A DNA stretch of 64,000 nucleotides. Origin: Atkinsonella hypoxylon. Its lineage: Eukaryota; Ascomycota; Sordariomycetes; Hypocreales; Clavicipitaceae. Positions within the stretch are counted from its first letter, which is position 1; every line of letters starts with the position of its first letter. The DNA lies in the NCBI GenBank assembly GCA_000729835.1, contig JFHB01000179.1, positions 1-64,000 on the forward strand, written 5' to 3'. Shown here piece by piece: positions 45,365-58,174 of this stretch. Position numbers and translations under genes: made by a program. The notes beneath the pieces were generated by a model that ran no database searches, was not told the origin of the DNA, and saw nothing but the letters and a program-made list of their open reading frames with translations.

Positions 45365-45607
45365 TATTACAGTAGAATCTAATGTAGGTTTGTTGGAAGT
45401 AACAATAGGTTGTTAGATTTAATAGGTTATATAATAATTTGTAAGAGGAGTTATAAGAGCTTCTGTAAGGAGTATTTAATAATAATGTTCTAGTAAATAA
45501 TTGTTAATTGTTTAATCTAACTACCTAAGCGTTGCTTCTAACTACTTATATATAATTGCGGTTACGTGTACTAGTGACCTGCGGGTCTGTAGGATTATCC
45601 CGTAACA
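45365..45607 (-). repeat. 5' LTR of gypsy B2
   Basis: 243 bp matching both B1 LTRs, TATTACAGTA to CCCGTAACA. The B2 internal region resumes just before it (45351-45364) after the A2 insertion. About 45555-45607 is unmutated, as in B1. Confidence 0.92.
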
Positions 45608-47789
45608 TTAGGCACCTATAAAGGCTTTACCTTCTTTTTCCTCCTTTTCTCTCTATCTTAAAGTCTTTATTAATAGAGCCTAATAAGACTATTTAATCTT
45701 TCCTTAATAGCTATAATATTACTTTAAGATTACTGTTTTTATTTACTACTTAAGCAATAAATAAATATAGACTTCTACTCTTTATTTTACCTATATTAGC
45801 TGTTTTAATAAGAAAAAGAATTATATAGATTTATATATATAATTATAAAAAGAACTATACACTTAGTAAGCTTTAAGATAGAAGAGCTAGAAGTTTAAGA
45901 AGATAGTTTTAAAGAACTTAAGCTTAATTTAGAAGAAAACCTTAACTTAATATTATTTAAGTTAAAAAATAATTCTAAAGAACCTAGATTAAAAGAAGAT
46001 TAACCTAAAGCTATAGGTAAAAACTTAAAATATATAAAGGAACTTCTTAGAGCGTTAAAAGAGAGCAATATTAGAATTACTTAGCTAGAAGAAGAATAAT
46101 AGTTTTAAAGAGAATATAGTTATAGTATAACTCTAGCTAATAGCGTTTTTAGTTTAACGTTTAAGCTAATAGAGAAAGCTACTATTAAAGCTTTTTAACT
46201 ATTTAATCTAAATAGTAATATAAATACCCTTAACTCTTATTACAATAGAAAAGTAAAGAAAGTAGAAACTAATCCCTTAATCTTTAATAGTAAGTTAAGT
46301 AAAGGCTTTAATACTTAAGTTAATAGAGTAGCTAATAAGATTATAGAAAACATTAAAGTCTTTAAAACTAAATGCAGTTATATAACTATTATCTATTTAG
46401 CTATATTTAGTACTACTACTGTTAAAAATAAGCTACCCTGTATAGCCTATTTTTATGCTTGCTAGTTGCCTGTTAGTTGCTCTATCACGTGACCCTAACT
46501 AGGTCTTGTTACGTTGATTTTTGGTAGAGATATCGCTGTTACTAGATGTAAAACATCTAGAATCGACTAAGGCAAAGTTGCCTAACCTATAGTTAACTTT
46601 AACAGCGATTTTCTCTACAACTAGCAATAGTAGAAATTCAAGAAGTATACTATTTAAAAGCTAAGAATTAGGGCTATCTAATAGTATAATTGTTAGATAG
46701 AGTTACTTATAAGAGTTGCTTATTATTAGTAGAATTTATTAAATTATATATATAGATGTCTCGTTTATATAGCTGTAAGTTGATTTTTTTGTTTTTATAT
46801 AGTAAATCTTTTTGCGGAAATTATAAAGTAGCCTATAAGCCTCTTCTAGCAACTACAGCCCGCTAATATAGTTAGTAGGTCTATAAAGGACTAGAAAGAT
46901 TTAAGATCCTACCCTTACTAACTTGTTCGTTACAGCGCTCTCAATATAAAGATACCACTATTACAGTTATCTATTGCCTCTACGTGATCTGTACTATACA
47001 CTACAGCTTGATTTAAGCCGCTGCTGCTTCCACTACGTGATAATTGCTAGGAGCAATTACAGGTACTAAATATAAGAGACCACTACCCTCTTCTATCTAG
47101 TCCTGTAATCCCTATTATTTTCAAAAACTACTAATCTTTTAGAGTTTTAATATAGTAGAACCTTAATAAATCCCTTTAGAAACTCTACTAAAATAATTAC
47201 TACTCTTAGTACTATATATTAGAACTTTAATAAAGCTATATACACTTATAAAGCTCTTTAAAATATAGTCTATAACTCTCTTAATAAGAACATTAATATA
47301 TATATTAGTTAGATTAATAAGCTTATAGATAAAGCTAATATTCTAGTAAGCAAGAGAAAAAGTGTACTTTATAAGTATATCTTTACTTACCTAAATTCTA
47401 CCTTATTAATAGAGTTTAAAGACCTTAACGTTAGCTATAAGGTGTTTTCTAGTTATATAGCTAATATAGCGTTAGCTTATAAGTAAATTGCTAAGGAACA
47501 CTAATAGAAGAGAAAGGAACTTAACGTTAAGAAGATCTATAAAGCTATTAAAAAGGAACTTTACTGTTCTCTTAAAGCTAGCAGAAGTAATTATAAGTTA
47601 CTAGAAATTAGGAATTCTTTCTGCAAAAGAGAGTAAGTATTAGCTAAAGGCTAATGCTTTAATTATAAAAAAAAAGGGCATCTTGCCTGCAACTGCCCTA
47701 ACAGAAAGAAGATTGCTGCTACTAGAAAAGCAACAGAAGAAGAAGAGGATTCTTAGTCTTCTAGTTTGTCTTCCGATTTAGAAAACTAG
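45608..47789 (+). pseudogene. Gag F with CCHC zinc knuckle, split by a solo LTR
   Basis: Plus-strand frame from about 45880 to 46419 and 47132 to 47789, joined across the solo A LTR. It has a Glu/Lys-rich N-terminal half (LKESNIRITQLEEE near 46060) and a central capsid-like part. Near 47655-47720 there is a nucleic-acid-binding knuckle reading CFNYKKKGHLACNCPNRK: the spacing is C-x2-C-x4-H-x4-C with the second Cys changed to Tyr (TGT to TAT). An acidic Ser-rich tail follows. It is a retrotransposon Gag; copia or gypsy cannot be told, as no pol follows before the next insertion. Stops are TAA/TAG. 45608-45880 shows no motif. Confidence 0.75.
46420..47126 (+). repeat. Solo LTR of copia A
   Basis: 707 bp, TGTTAAAAATAAGC to TTTTCAAAA, flanked by ACTAC at 46415-46419 and 47127-47131. 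Removing it and one duplication rejoins the gag F frame. Solo LTRs arise by recombination between the two LTRs of one insertion. Confidence 0.92.
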
Positions 47790-48300
47790 TATTGAAAATA
47801 ATAGGGATTACAGGACTAGATATCTAAGAGGGTAGTGGTCTCTTAGATTTAGCACCTGTAATTGCTCTTAGCAATTATCACGTAGTGGAAGCAGTAGCGG
47901 CCTAAATCAAGCTGTAGTGTATAGTACTAGATTATGTAGAGGCAATAGATAACTGTAATAGTAGTATCTTTATATTAAGAGCGCTGTAACGAACAAGTTA
48001 GTAAGGGTAGGATCTTGAATCTTTCTAGTCCCTTATAGACCTACTAACTATATTAGCAGGCTGTAATCGCTAAAAGGGGCTTATAGGCTACTTTATAATT
48101 TCTGCAAAAAGATTTACTATATAAAAACAAAAAAATTAACTTACAGCTATATAAACGAGACGCCTATGTGTATAATTTAATAAATTCTACTAATAATAAG
48201 CAACCCTTATAAGCAACTCTATTTAACAATTATACTATTAAATAGCCCTAATTCTTAGCTTTTAAATAGTATACTTCTTAAATTTCTACTATTGCTAGTT
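47790..48300 (-). repeat. Copia A LTR, interrupted by element I2
   Basis: The first 511 bp (plus-strand reading) of an A LTR in minus orientation, starting TATTGAAAAT after the possible target site ACTAG (47785-47789). It stops at GCTAGTT, where the 484-bp repeat of I2 begins. The missing 196 bp should lie beyond the right edge. Confidence 0.88.
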
Positions 48301-48784
48301 TGTCGCCTTAAAACCAAACCCCCAAATGACCATGCAGCCCACACTAAAGCAGGTAACAATATAGCGCACGTTAAGATTGAATAAGGATTAGCAAAGAGCG
48401 AGATATTTGTTAGTATATACTATTAAACAATAGCAGGCAAGAAGATTAAATAGTTAAAAAAGGCGGAAATAAAATATTAATTGCAGCTTAGAAGATATAT
48501 ATACGCAAAAAGGAGCTAAATATATTAAAGAGTTAGAGAAAGTGTTATTAGCAGTAAAGTAATATCTCTTAAGAGTTAAGTGTTATAAATTAAAATAGGC
48601 TAAAAGATATTAATTAATTAAAAGAGCAAAAGCCTAAAAAAAGAATTAGTAGAAGCTACTTATACGCTTACTTACTTAGACTATCTAGACGTTTAGGCAA
48701 TATACACTCTTATAGAGAAAACCTATATATAGCATCCCTTATAAAGCTAATATAAGAGCGCAAGAGAGTAACTCTACTGCAACA
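48301..48784 (-). repeat. 484-bp repeat, probable 3' LTR of gypsy I2
   Basis: Same length and orientation as 3808-4291. On the minus strand the sequence just before it reads CTAGGGAGGTATTA, a polypurine-like run four bases away from the LTR start. Its first 130 bp on the plus strand (48301-48430) are nearly unmutated. Confidence 0.6.
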
Positions 48785-50077
48785 TAATACCTCCCTAGTT
48801 ATAAATAAGCTTATAAAGTAAGACTTATAAGTAACTTAACCCTTTAGCTAATTCCTTTAATCCTAAAGTCTTAATCCTTTTATCTTCTATAATAGCTTTA
48901 GCGTCTTTAGTGTATATAGTAGCGTCCCTCTTACTAGTAATAGCGTTCTTATAGCTAAGCGCTTTCCTTTATAATAAGTAACTCTTTCTTAGCAATTTAC
49001 ACTTTATTTAGTTGCTCTAGATGTAATTAAATAGTGTCTTTTATTTGCCTTAATTATCTCTTGCTAAGTGCTAGAATAGAAGAGAGCTAGCAGTATAACA
49101 CTAAGGTTTATATTAGTAATAGAATTATAGGCTATTATAGGTTGTTTAGCAATATATCTTTAAGCTAACGCTTCTATTTAATTCTTTATAGTATAGTATT
49201 CTCTAGCTCTAAGCGCTTATTTTGCTGCTTTTATAATCTCTTTATCCTTTTACCTAGATTTCTACTTCTACACTAATAGCTCTATAAAACGTAAAGACAG
49301 CAGCTAATACTTTAAGTCCTATAATTGTTGCAGAAGCTAGTCCTTACTGCAAGATTCTATTTAATCTTTTTGCGCAAGATCTTATAGTATACTAGAAATT
49401 CTAGTAAAGACCTCTAAATTGTTTAGCAGTAGTAATAATAAAGGGCTTTATAAATTAGTTATAGGCTATAGTAGCACCTTAAACGTTACAATTAAAGACT
49501 TCTTTTATACAAGAGGAAGTAGCTTATAATGCATAAGAGCCTAGCTAGGCTTACTTATCTGCATTAGAAGATATAAACGCTATTCCCTTACTATTATTAC
49601 TGCTTTAATAGTTCTATTATAGATAATAGAATTACTATTAAACTAAACAGTAGCAACAAACTAATTCTCCTAAAGTTATATAAGTATTTATCTATTAACC
49701 TCTATTAACTATTTAATTACTTAATTATAATTACTTAAGGTAAATTTCTAGGCATTAAGCTCCTTTAGAACAGGAATTCTACTACTAGTTATTTGTAAGT
49801 AATATCTTAAGATAAAACGCTTTATAGTATCTTCCTAGAGGTAGCTAAGGTTAAAGCCTATAGTCTTAGCTTTTTTAATAACTATATACCTATTTATAAA
49901 ACTAAGCTTATTTACTGCTATTGCGCGTAGGACTATTATAACCCTATTAGTACCTTTACAGTAGTTATAAGACTAATTAATAGAGTTATTAGTTATAACC
50001 TAGTTGTAAAGGCGCAGTTTAAATTTATTCCCTAATGTTTAAGTAATCCTATAGTTGCTATATTAAGTGTAAGGTAT
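48785..50077 (-). pseudogene. Coding-like region left of D2, not identified
   Basis: Minus-strand frames interrupted by TAA/TAG only. Blocks seen, N to C: NKLSFINRYIVIKKAKTIGF and RFILRYYLQITSSRIPVLKELN near 49890-49750; a coiled-coil-like DLKYQLLSLRFIELL near 49320; and near 48960-48840 DATIYTKDAKAIIEDKRIK followed by LGLKELAKG. The wording is reminiscent of the C-terminal part of fungal pogo-type transposases, but that is only an impression and no catalytic motif is seen. It may also be a post-pol frame of gypsy I2. The first frame continues across the D2 insertion to about 58360. Confidence 0.4.
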
Positions 50078-50417
50078 TGTAATGGACTGGCCTAGGAGCT
50101 GCTGCTAACTAGCGTCTATAATGAGAACTATAATTATAGGGAGGAAAGGGGGAAGAGAGAAGGAACTAGAAGCCTCTCTATACTCCTGTACTATATATCT
50201 AGGGGTGGGTCTATCCCCTTAGGAGCCCCTTTTAGCATATACTCTATAGCTAAGGTTCTCTCTCTAGGGCCTAGTAAAGTCTAGCTAACCTTTAGATAAA
50301 TGTAGCTTACTTCTTTCCCTTCCTCTATATAGATTACTATTTCTCTTTTACTGTTCTCTCTTTACTAAAAGACTTAAGCTTAAGGCTTAAGTCTATAATA
50401 TACTCTCCTTCTTCTTC
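50078..50417 (-). repeat. 3' LTR and polypurine tract of chromovirus D2
   Basis: LTR 50078-50400, TGTAATGGAC to TCTATAATA. The minus-strand purine run GAAGAAGAAGGAGAG (50417-50403) precedes it. About 50078-50240 is unmutated, in contrast to the inner half. Confidence 0.94.
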
Positions 50418-51049
50418 TAGCCTCTATAATAATCCCTTTATTGTCTTTAGTAGGTGCTGTAAATTACAGCTAATTCTCTATCTACTTCCTTTTTATATTT
50501 TCTCTATTATCTACCTATAAAAAGTAAGGAGTATAATATTTATACCTAGGCGCTTTACTCTAGCTATTCTATTGCTACACTAACGCACTATTTATACTTT
50601 ATATAGTGTTATAAAGCTAATATATAAACAAATGTTTACTCTATCTCCCTTCTCTTTAATTGCTTATAGCACCTTAGTAATAGCTGTTTATTGCTCTACT
50701 AACTAACCTATTAGTTGCACTATAATAGTTTAATTACGCCTCTCTGCTTAATTATACTCTCTTAGGGTTTATTAAACCTCTACCTCCCTCTACCTTATAA
50801 GCCTTTATATATAACTATTAATTATCTAACTAGTATATAGGCGCTAGCTATAATACTAGTGTTGCTAGCGCGTAAACTGCCTATATCCCTAGGTCTCCTT
50901 ATATTTAGAGCAATTATTATATAATAATCCCTTTTATTAACTAGAAGGTACTCTCTCTCTCTTGTTCCTATTGCTATTGCAAACAGTTATTAGTTATATA
51001 TAATCTATCTATATATAGGGGGCGTTATTAAGGGTGTAGAGCATAAACG

Positions 51050-52140
51050 TTTATTGTTAGTGTTATTCTCTTAGTATATAATAAACTAACAGCTAGTAGA
51101 GTATAAACAGTTATTATTATTCTTATCCCTTTAGTGTATAATAAACTAGCAGCTAGCTCTTAGCTATTTTTAATATAAAAATAAATAATTTCTTTTTTTC
51201 TTCCTTTATCTTTTTCTTTCTCCTTTATATTTTATCTTACCTCTATATTATAACTAAATAGTTCTATTGTTATTTTCTAAAATTCCCTTTTACGCTATAT
51301 AGCTACTATTGCTTCTTTTAATGTAAAAGAGCTCTTTTCTATTGCAACTAAATAGAATTTATCTAACTATAAGTAGCTAGCTAATTAAAACCGCAAAATA
51401 TTATTCTATTAGCCTAAAGTACGCTGCCCCTTTATCTATATATAGCTTATCTTTTTACTAACCTAGAATATATCTAGAACTTTAATAGCTATATTACTAG
51501 CGCTAGCACCTTTACTACTTCTACTTCTATAGCGCTAATAGTTCTTTATTGCTGCTATATCTGCAGTTTCTTTATATAAGGGAACTTAAACAATTTAGAG
51601 CTATTTAATAGTAATATCCTTAAAGACATTTATATACTATATTGCAATAACCTTTATAAGAAGAGCTTATATAACTGCTACTTTAGCTAAGGGAGAGAAT
51701 GCTAACTATATATATAGAGGTATAGAGGCTATATATAGAATCTAAGCCTCTTTATTAAGCATTCTTACCTATAGCGTTACTTTACTAAAATATAGAAACT
51801 TACTAACTAAGGTTTTATAGTTAAGTTTATATTAATTCTCTTTTACTTTAGCTAACTTACTTACTAAACTATCTTTACCTATAAGTTCTTAAATATATAT
51901 AACTACTATAATACTATACTTAAGGATATACTTACTACTAATTATATAGAAAAGAAGGTTGTACTTTTTTCTTCTCTTTATTATATAACTTAAGCTAGTA
52001 GCTCTTTTATACTTACTCTCTCTTTTTCTATAATCTATAAAAGTACTATAGCCTTTATTATTCTAAAGAATAATAAGTTTAATCTTAATAAGTATAAGTA
52101 TATCTCTATAGATATTAATAATAACTTCTTATTGCTCTTT
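51050..52140 (-). pseudogene. Extra post-chromodomain frame of chromovirus D2
   Basis: Counterpart of the D1 frame at 31025-32110, in the same place between chromodomain and 3' LTR. More RIP stops are present than in D1. Function unknown; see the D1 entry. The flanking 50418-51050 and 52140-52920 are non-coding or undetermined, with a T-rich tract at about 52755-52785 that mirrors the A-rich tract of D1. Confidence 0.5.
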
Positions 52141-52921
52141 ATACCTACTAATACTACTGCTATTACTATACTTTTATTATTGCCTCTACCTATACCTATA
52201 CTTTATTATAAGCTACTAACCTCTACTACTACTGCCTCTTTACTGCTATATAAGGCTTCTTTACTGCTATATATTGTTCCTTTACCCTTATAGAATAACC
52301 TTAAGGCAATACACTAGAAATACACTTACCTTTAGGTAGAGCTTAAAAGCTTAAACTGCTTACAGCACTAACTACTATTTATATTCCTAAAGTATATAAC
52401 TCTAACCTAGCTTACTACTCCCTTTACTTTCTCTTTCTTTATCTTTTTTCTCTTAAGGACTATACCTTTATGCCTAAAGCGCTAAGCTATTTAAGATATT
52501 ATATTCTTACTTATACTTACTAGAGTAGGGCCTTAATCTAGAGTGCTAGTTATATTCTTACCTACTCTAGCTCCTATACCTTCTGCTAGCGCTGCTATTC
52601 TAGCTCTAGCTTCTATACTACTTTAGAGACACTATATAGCTTCTTTAGCTTCTATTTTATAACTGCTTAAAGAGCAATAAAGTGCCTTCTAGGTAGTTAT
52701 ACCTCTATACTATAAGCACTAACGCTCTCTTACTACTTACTAAGGAATTTCTTTTGTTTTTCATTTTTTTTTTTTTTTATTTTTTATAGTAATTATATAG
52801 GCCTCTATAAAGAAGAGTTTATTTTCTTTTGTTTTTAGTTAAAAATAATTAAGTTATTATTAAAGTTTATATAAAATTTTACTGTACTTTTACTAAGCTT
52901 ATTATTAAATTAAGTGTCTTT

Positions 52922-55900
52922 TTATTATAACTTAAATTAATTTAATGCCTTTATATTAAGAAAGTTTTTTAGTAGTTTCTATATAGGCTAAATAAATTCT
53001 ACTTACTTAATAAGTACTTAATAGTATCTTCTTTAGCCTAAAGCGTTTTTAGTAGCTAAAATCTTTTTTACTCTATATTCTTTAAGGGATAAATTAGTAT
53101 TTATTATAGTTAGCTTAAAACTAGATCTTAAGTTTACTAACTACTAAAAAGGTAAGAGGTTTATTACTACTTACTTAATAAGGTTAATATAAAAAACTAA
53201 GTAAATTTCTAGTAAAATATTTAATTTTATAGTTAAAGGTATTAGTATATTTATAACTATATACTTTACTATAATCTAATTAAGTTTTTAACTTAAGTAG
53301 TTTATTTTAATATAATAAAGTGTTAGCTAAACTAAGTTCTCTACCTTATACTATTCTACTAGCTTATAGCTTCTATTTAACTGCTTTTACTATTTTTACT
53401 AGGTAAAGTTAATTATAGCTTAAGCAATATTTATACTCTCTTATAGTTATTTAAGGAACACTAAAGTCTATCTTTTATATAAAACTTAAGACTTCTCTTT
53501 ATCTATAAGCTTTTAGATAAAGTCTATATTATATCTATATATTGCTTAGTTTAAGCTTATACCTATTACTAAGAAGTTTCTATTATTAATAGCTAGCTAG
53601 TATATAGAGAGGTATTTAGGCTAGTTAAACTGCAAAAAGGCAACTATAACCTATAGAATTACCTATACTTCTTAATTAACTCTCTCTATTCTACTATTTA
53701 TTTATAGGTAGTAGGAAGTAAATAGTAATTATTTAATCCTAATAAAGCAATAAAGAGTAGTTTAAAATATACTTAACTAGTTTAAACTATAGTTAAAGAT
53801 AATTTATTTTAGGAACCTATAGAACTACTATTAATAATACTTAAACTATAGAGTGTATTTCTCTACCTCTATAGAGGTTATTACTTCTAACTATATATAC
53901 TTTAAAAGTTAGTTAGTAATAACTATTAAGTAAGAGAGTATAGCCTAGCTTAGCGCTAGTAAATCTATTATAAAATCTATAGAGATCTATAACTAATACC
54001 TATTTAGTGCTAGAATAGGTTGTAATAGGCCTTACTGCAACCTCTTACTCTTTTAGCTACTGTAATAGTAGTAGTTTTAAATATATTAAGCAATATCTTA
54101 AGACAGCCTATCTTAGTAGTAGTTATATATTAATGCCTAAAATATAGTATTTTGTCCTAAGTAGCTTAATATTAGCAACTTATATATTCTATATATTAGT
54201 ATAGTAGTTAATAGCTTATACTTAAGGACTTAGAGGCAGCTTTAGTAAACTAATGCCTTTTATACATTAAAGGTGTAGTCTATAATCTATTCTTATATCT
54301 TTACCTCTAATAGGAACCTTCTCTCTCCCTTCTAGACTACATTTAACCTTATTAGGTATATTAAGTCTTTTTATACTTCTTAGTTCTATAGGCTTTATAA
54401 GTATTTATCTAGAAATAGTATTATTCTAGCTAGCACCTATAAAGCCTTAGCTAGTTAACTTTTTAGCGTTACTTTACTAGCTATTTCTACTGTAATATCT
54501 TCTATAACCTTCTTCTTCTCTTTATCTCTATAGAGAGTGCTAAAACAGCTAATAGAGAGAGGCTAGAGGATCTAGTCTATCTATAGTGTTACTCTCTCTT
54601 AATCTTACTTTTATTATAATAATGCATTTAGCTGCTTTACCTATAGCCCTAAGCAGTATTATAAGTAGTAGTTAAAGAGAGAGAGAAGCTTTACCTATTT
54701 AGCTTAACGCTTAAAGATCTTTTATAGAGATATAAAGTATTCTAGATTCTTATAGTTAGTAAGAATTATAAAAGGGTGCACTACTCTTTATAACTTTACT
54801 GCTTAGGCTTTAAGGTAAGATATTATTGCTAAAAGCTTTTTATTATAAATAGTATAGTTACGCTAAGCTAGGGATAACCTCACTAAATAGTATACTATAG
54901 GCTAAAGTACGCTAGCTTTATTATATTAGAATAAATAGCTACTAAGGGCCTCTCCTAAGTAATTAGCCTTTACTACTATATTCTTCTTAAAGTCCTACTA
55001 GGCTAAAACTAAGTATAAAGTAAAGGCTTCCTTAAGCCTTATAAATAACCTCTTATATTTCTTTATTTACTAGAATAGAACTCTTTTCTTTATTAAGTTA
55101 ACTAGAGGCTCTATAATATCTAAGAAATCTAATATAAAGTTACAGTAAAAGTTTATAAATCTAAGGAAGCTTTATACTCCTTATAACTTAGTAAGAGCTT
55201 ACTACTTCTAAATAGCTGCAATCTTCTTTAGATTTAGGTATATCTCCCTTCTTACTACTACTATAAAGCTAAGGTATTTAACTTTAGTTATAGTAAAGCA
55301 GCATTTCTTAAGATCTAAGTGTAGCTCTACTAGCTGTAACTTTTCTAAGATTCTCTATACCTTATATATATAGTCTTTCCTAGAACTCTCTATATAAATA
55401 AGAATGTTATTTAAATAAGTAGTTATATAATCCCTAAGGGCCTCTTCTAGTGCACTATTAATATATTATTAAAATATAGCTAGAGCTCTTACTAACTTAA
55501 AGGGGTAAACTAGCTATTTAAAGAGGCTAAACTAGGTATAAAATACTATAAGGTGCTCCTTACTATTTACTATTTAGATTCTATAGAAGGCTAACTATAT
55601 ATCTAGCTTAGTAAACTAATATACCTTTAATAATAACCTAAGCGTCTCTTTTATTAAAGGAAAAGAGTAATAGTTCTATTCTATAATCTTATTAAGGGCT
55701 TAATAATTAATATAGAATTACTAACCTCTACTTAGCTTCTTAGCTAGAAGAATAAGCGCTACTACTAAAGAGAAGCTAGCTTAAATCTACCCTTTATTTA
55801 TTAGGTTTATTACCTACCTTTTAATTTTTAATAAATAGTTCTATAGTATATTGTACAGTAAAGCCTACAGCAGTAATAGTAAGAAGCTATTTAGCTGCTG

Positions 55901-57520
55901 TTTTAGCCTAATATAGTAATCTAGCCTTTCTCTATATAGTAGAAGGCCTTAGGCCTTCTTTTCTTTAAAAAGATTATAAAAATCCTCTAATTTAGGTAGT
56001 AGCATTAGTAAACTAGAACCTTCTAGAGAGATTTATAATAATAATATAGAGGTAATTTCCTAAAGGCTTATAGCAATAAAATATATAGTAACTACTTAGC
56101 TCTTACTTTATTTTATTAAAGCACTATAAACTACTGCTAATATTAGTTTTATTAGGTCCTTAACGCCCTAAGAGCTTACTGCTTAAATTATAAAGCCCTT
56201 AGCCTTACCTACTAATAAGCTCTAGCTAGTAGCGTTAAGGATAACTTTATTATAAGCTAACTATAAACTCCTAAAGATATAATCTTAAGTTAAGCCTAGG
56301 ATTATATAGGCTACTACTAAAAAGACCTAGCTATTAATATCTGCCTATAAGTAAACTAAAGAAGTAATTAAGGCGCTTCTTTAGTAGCTATTATAGAACT
56401 ACTATTTAACCTTTACTGCTGTTTACACTATTCTTTTATATAGTAATAGAACTTACTTTAGGCTAAAGTATTACACTAAACTCTTACTTATTGCAGTAAA
56501 GTAGTTATACCTACTATTTATCTATATATTATAGAACAATAGTTAGTTAAAGAGTATAGAGATAAGGAACAGTAATATATCTATTTTCTTAGTTATCTCT
56601 CTATATTCTTCTTCTAGCTATTTACTAAGTAAGAGTTATTATATTATCTATATTGCCTTTACCTCTATATTAAGCTTAAGGCTAAGAGTAAGCCTTTTTC
56701 TAACTTATTAAAGTTCTTCTTCTATATATTATCTATAGCTACTACTTATACACTAGTTAATTCTAGCTTCTATTCTACTAGTTATAATCTACATCCTTAA
56801 ATATAGTGTTAGAATAACCTATATTAAAGGTATTACCTCTTTTAATAGTATTTCTTAAGTTTAGCCTTAAATACCTACTTTACTTATAGAGTATTCTTAT
56901 TTAGTTATTTTACTTTAGGTTTCTTTACGCTCTCTTTCTATTTCTATTAGGTTTCTATAGTATTAACTCTAGTTATTTTAGTGTTACTATTCTAGGGCTC
57001 TCTAGAGCTAAAGCTATATTTCTACTAGTGCTATTCCTTAATGCAATATAACTTAAGGTTTAGCGCAATACTATAGTAGCGCTCTACTGCCTAAAGGTAG
57101 TTATAATATAGAATATCTCTCTTTACACTATAATTCCTTATTTCCTTATTAAGCGCTATTTATAGCTTAGCTAACTTTACGCTATTATTCTAGTTAGCTC
57201 CTTTTACTAGTGTAATTTTCTCTTTAAAATAAATATAGAATTCTATAAACTACTTATTACTACCTTATTAAAGCTAATTAAGCTTAATTAAGGCTTAGTT
57301 CTACTAGTAAGGATCTATAAAGACTAATTTTAAGTAATTAAGAAATCTCTATATATTATATTCTTTTACTTTACCTACCTTATAATAGATAGCTACTCTC
57401 TACTAGACCTTAGGCAATAAGCTTTAGTATAAATAGTACTACTAGTTCTATATTGTGCCTATAAAGGCGCTATTAGCCTAAAGCTTTTAGATAATTGCTA
57501 TTTACTAGGCCTAAAAGCTC
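52922..57520 (-). pseudogene. Chromovirus D2 gag and pol with chromodomain
   Basis: Minus-strand counterpart of D1 25640-30240. The chromodomain is at about 53087-52930 (KEYRVKKIL). The reverse transcriptase catalytic box at 55417-55406 reads Tyr-Leu-Asn-Asn, so both aspartates are gone where D1 has lost one. The gag Cys/His cluster maps to about 56850. Order and spacing are as in D1; stops are TAA/TAG. Inactive. Confidence 0.88.
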
Positions 57521-57846
57521 TATTTATTTCTATTATAAGAGTTTACTATAGGTAGAGGCTTCTATTTAGGTTCCTTTAGCTACTAGCTTACTGTAGCTTA
57601 AAGCTACTTCTTTATCTATATATAGTTTATTATAAAGCGTTATAGTTCCTTTATTTATAGAGATTAGCTCTTAACTAACTTATAAAGTACTGCAATTTCT
57701 GCTGCTTTCTAGCTAATTTCTACTGTACTTTTCTCTACCTCTCTATAGAGGTTAAAAGAGTGCTTAAGCTAGCTAGCTAGGCCCTTATTGCTATAACTAA
57801 ACAATATTATTCTTACTAGTGTTCTATCTATAGAATAATTATAGTA

Positions 57847-58169
57847 TATAATAGACTAGCCTAGGAGCTACTGCTAACTAGCGTCTATAATAAGAACTAT
57901 AATTATAGAGAGAAAAGGGGGAAGAGAGAAGGAACTAGAAGCCTCTCTATACTTTTATACTATATATCTAGAGGTAGGTCTATCCCCTTAGGAGCCCCTT
58001 TTAGTATATACTCTATAGCTAAAGTTCTCTCTCTAGGGCCTAGTAAAGTCTAGCTAACCTCTAAACAAATGCAGCTCGCTTCTCTCCCTTCCTCTATATA
58101 GATTACTGTCCCTCTCCTGCTGTCCTCTCTCTACTGAAAGACCTAAGCCTAAGGCTTGAGTCTATAACA
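57847..58169 (-). repeat. 5' LTR of chromovirus D2
   Basis: 323 bp. The outer end, about 58060-58169, is unmutated (CTGTCCTCTCTCTACTGAAAG), whereas the inner end is RIP-mutated. GGTAT follows. Confidence 0.94.
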
Positions 58170-58174
58170 GGTAT

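Larger units (their letters stand above)
7448..45607 (-). mobile_element. Ty3/gypsy element B2, split by three nested insertions
   Basis: One gypsy copy on the minus strand survives in four pieces: 7448-8077, 18386-20272, 34678-37435 and 45346-45607. The pieces align in order with the complete copy B1 (8401-18350). The gaps are H+B1 (8078-18385), C2+D1 (20273-34677) and A2 (37436-45345), each flanked by a matching 5-bp duplication. The 5' LTR is at 45365-45607. The 3' part (post-integrase frame and 3' LTR) is missing and should lie off the left edge, beyond C1, I1 and A1. Confidence 0.9.
50078..58169 (-). mobile_element. Ty3/gypsy chromovirus D2, complete, 8092 bp
   Basis: 323-bp LTRs at 50078-50400 and 57847-58169 and a perfect target duplication GGTAT (50073-50077, 58170-58174). 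It aligns with D1 over its whole length in the opposite orientation with a length difference of 13 bp. It is more mutated than D1 in the coding part. Confidence 0.95.
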
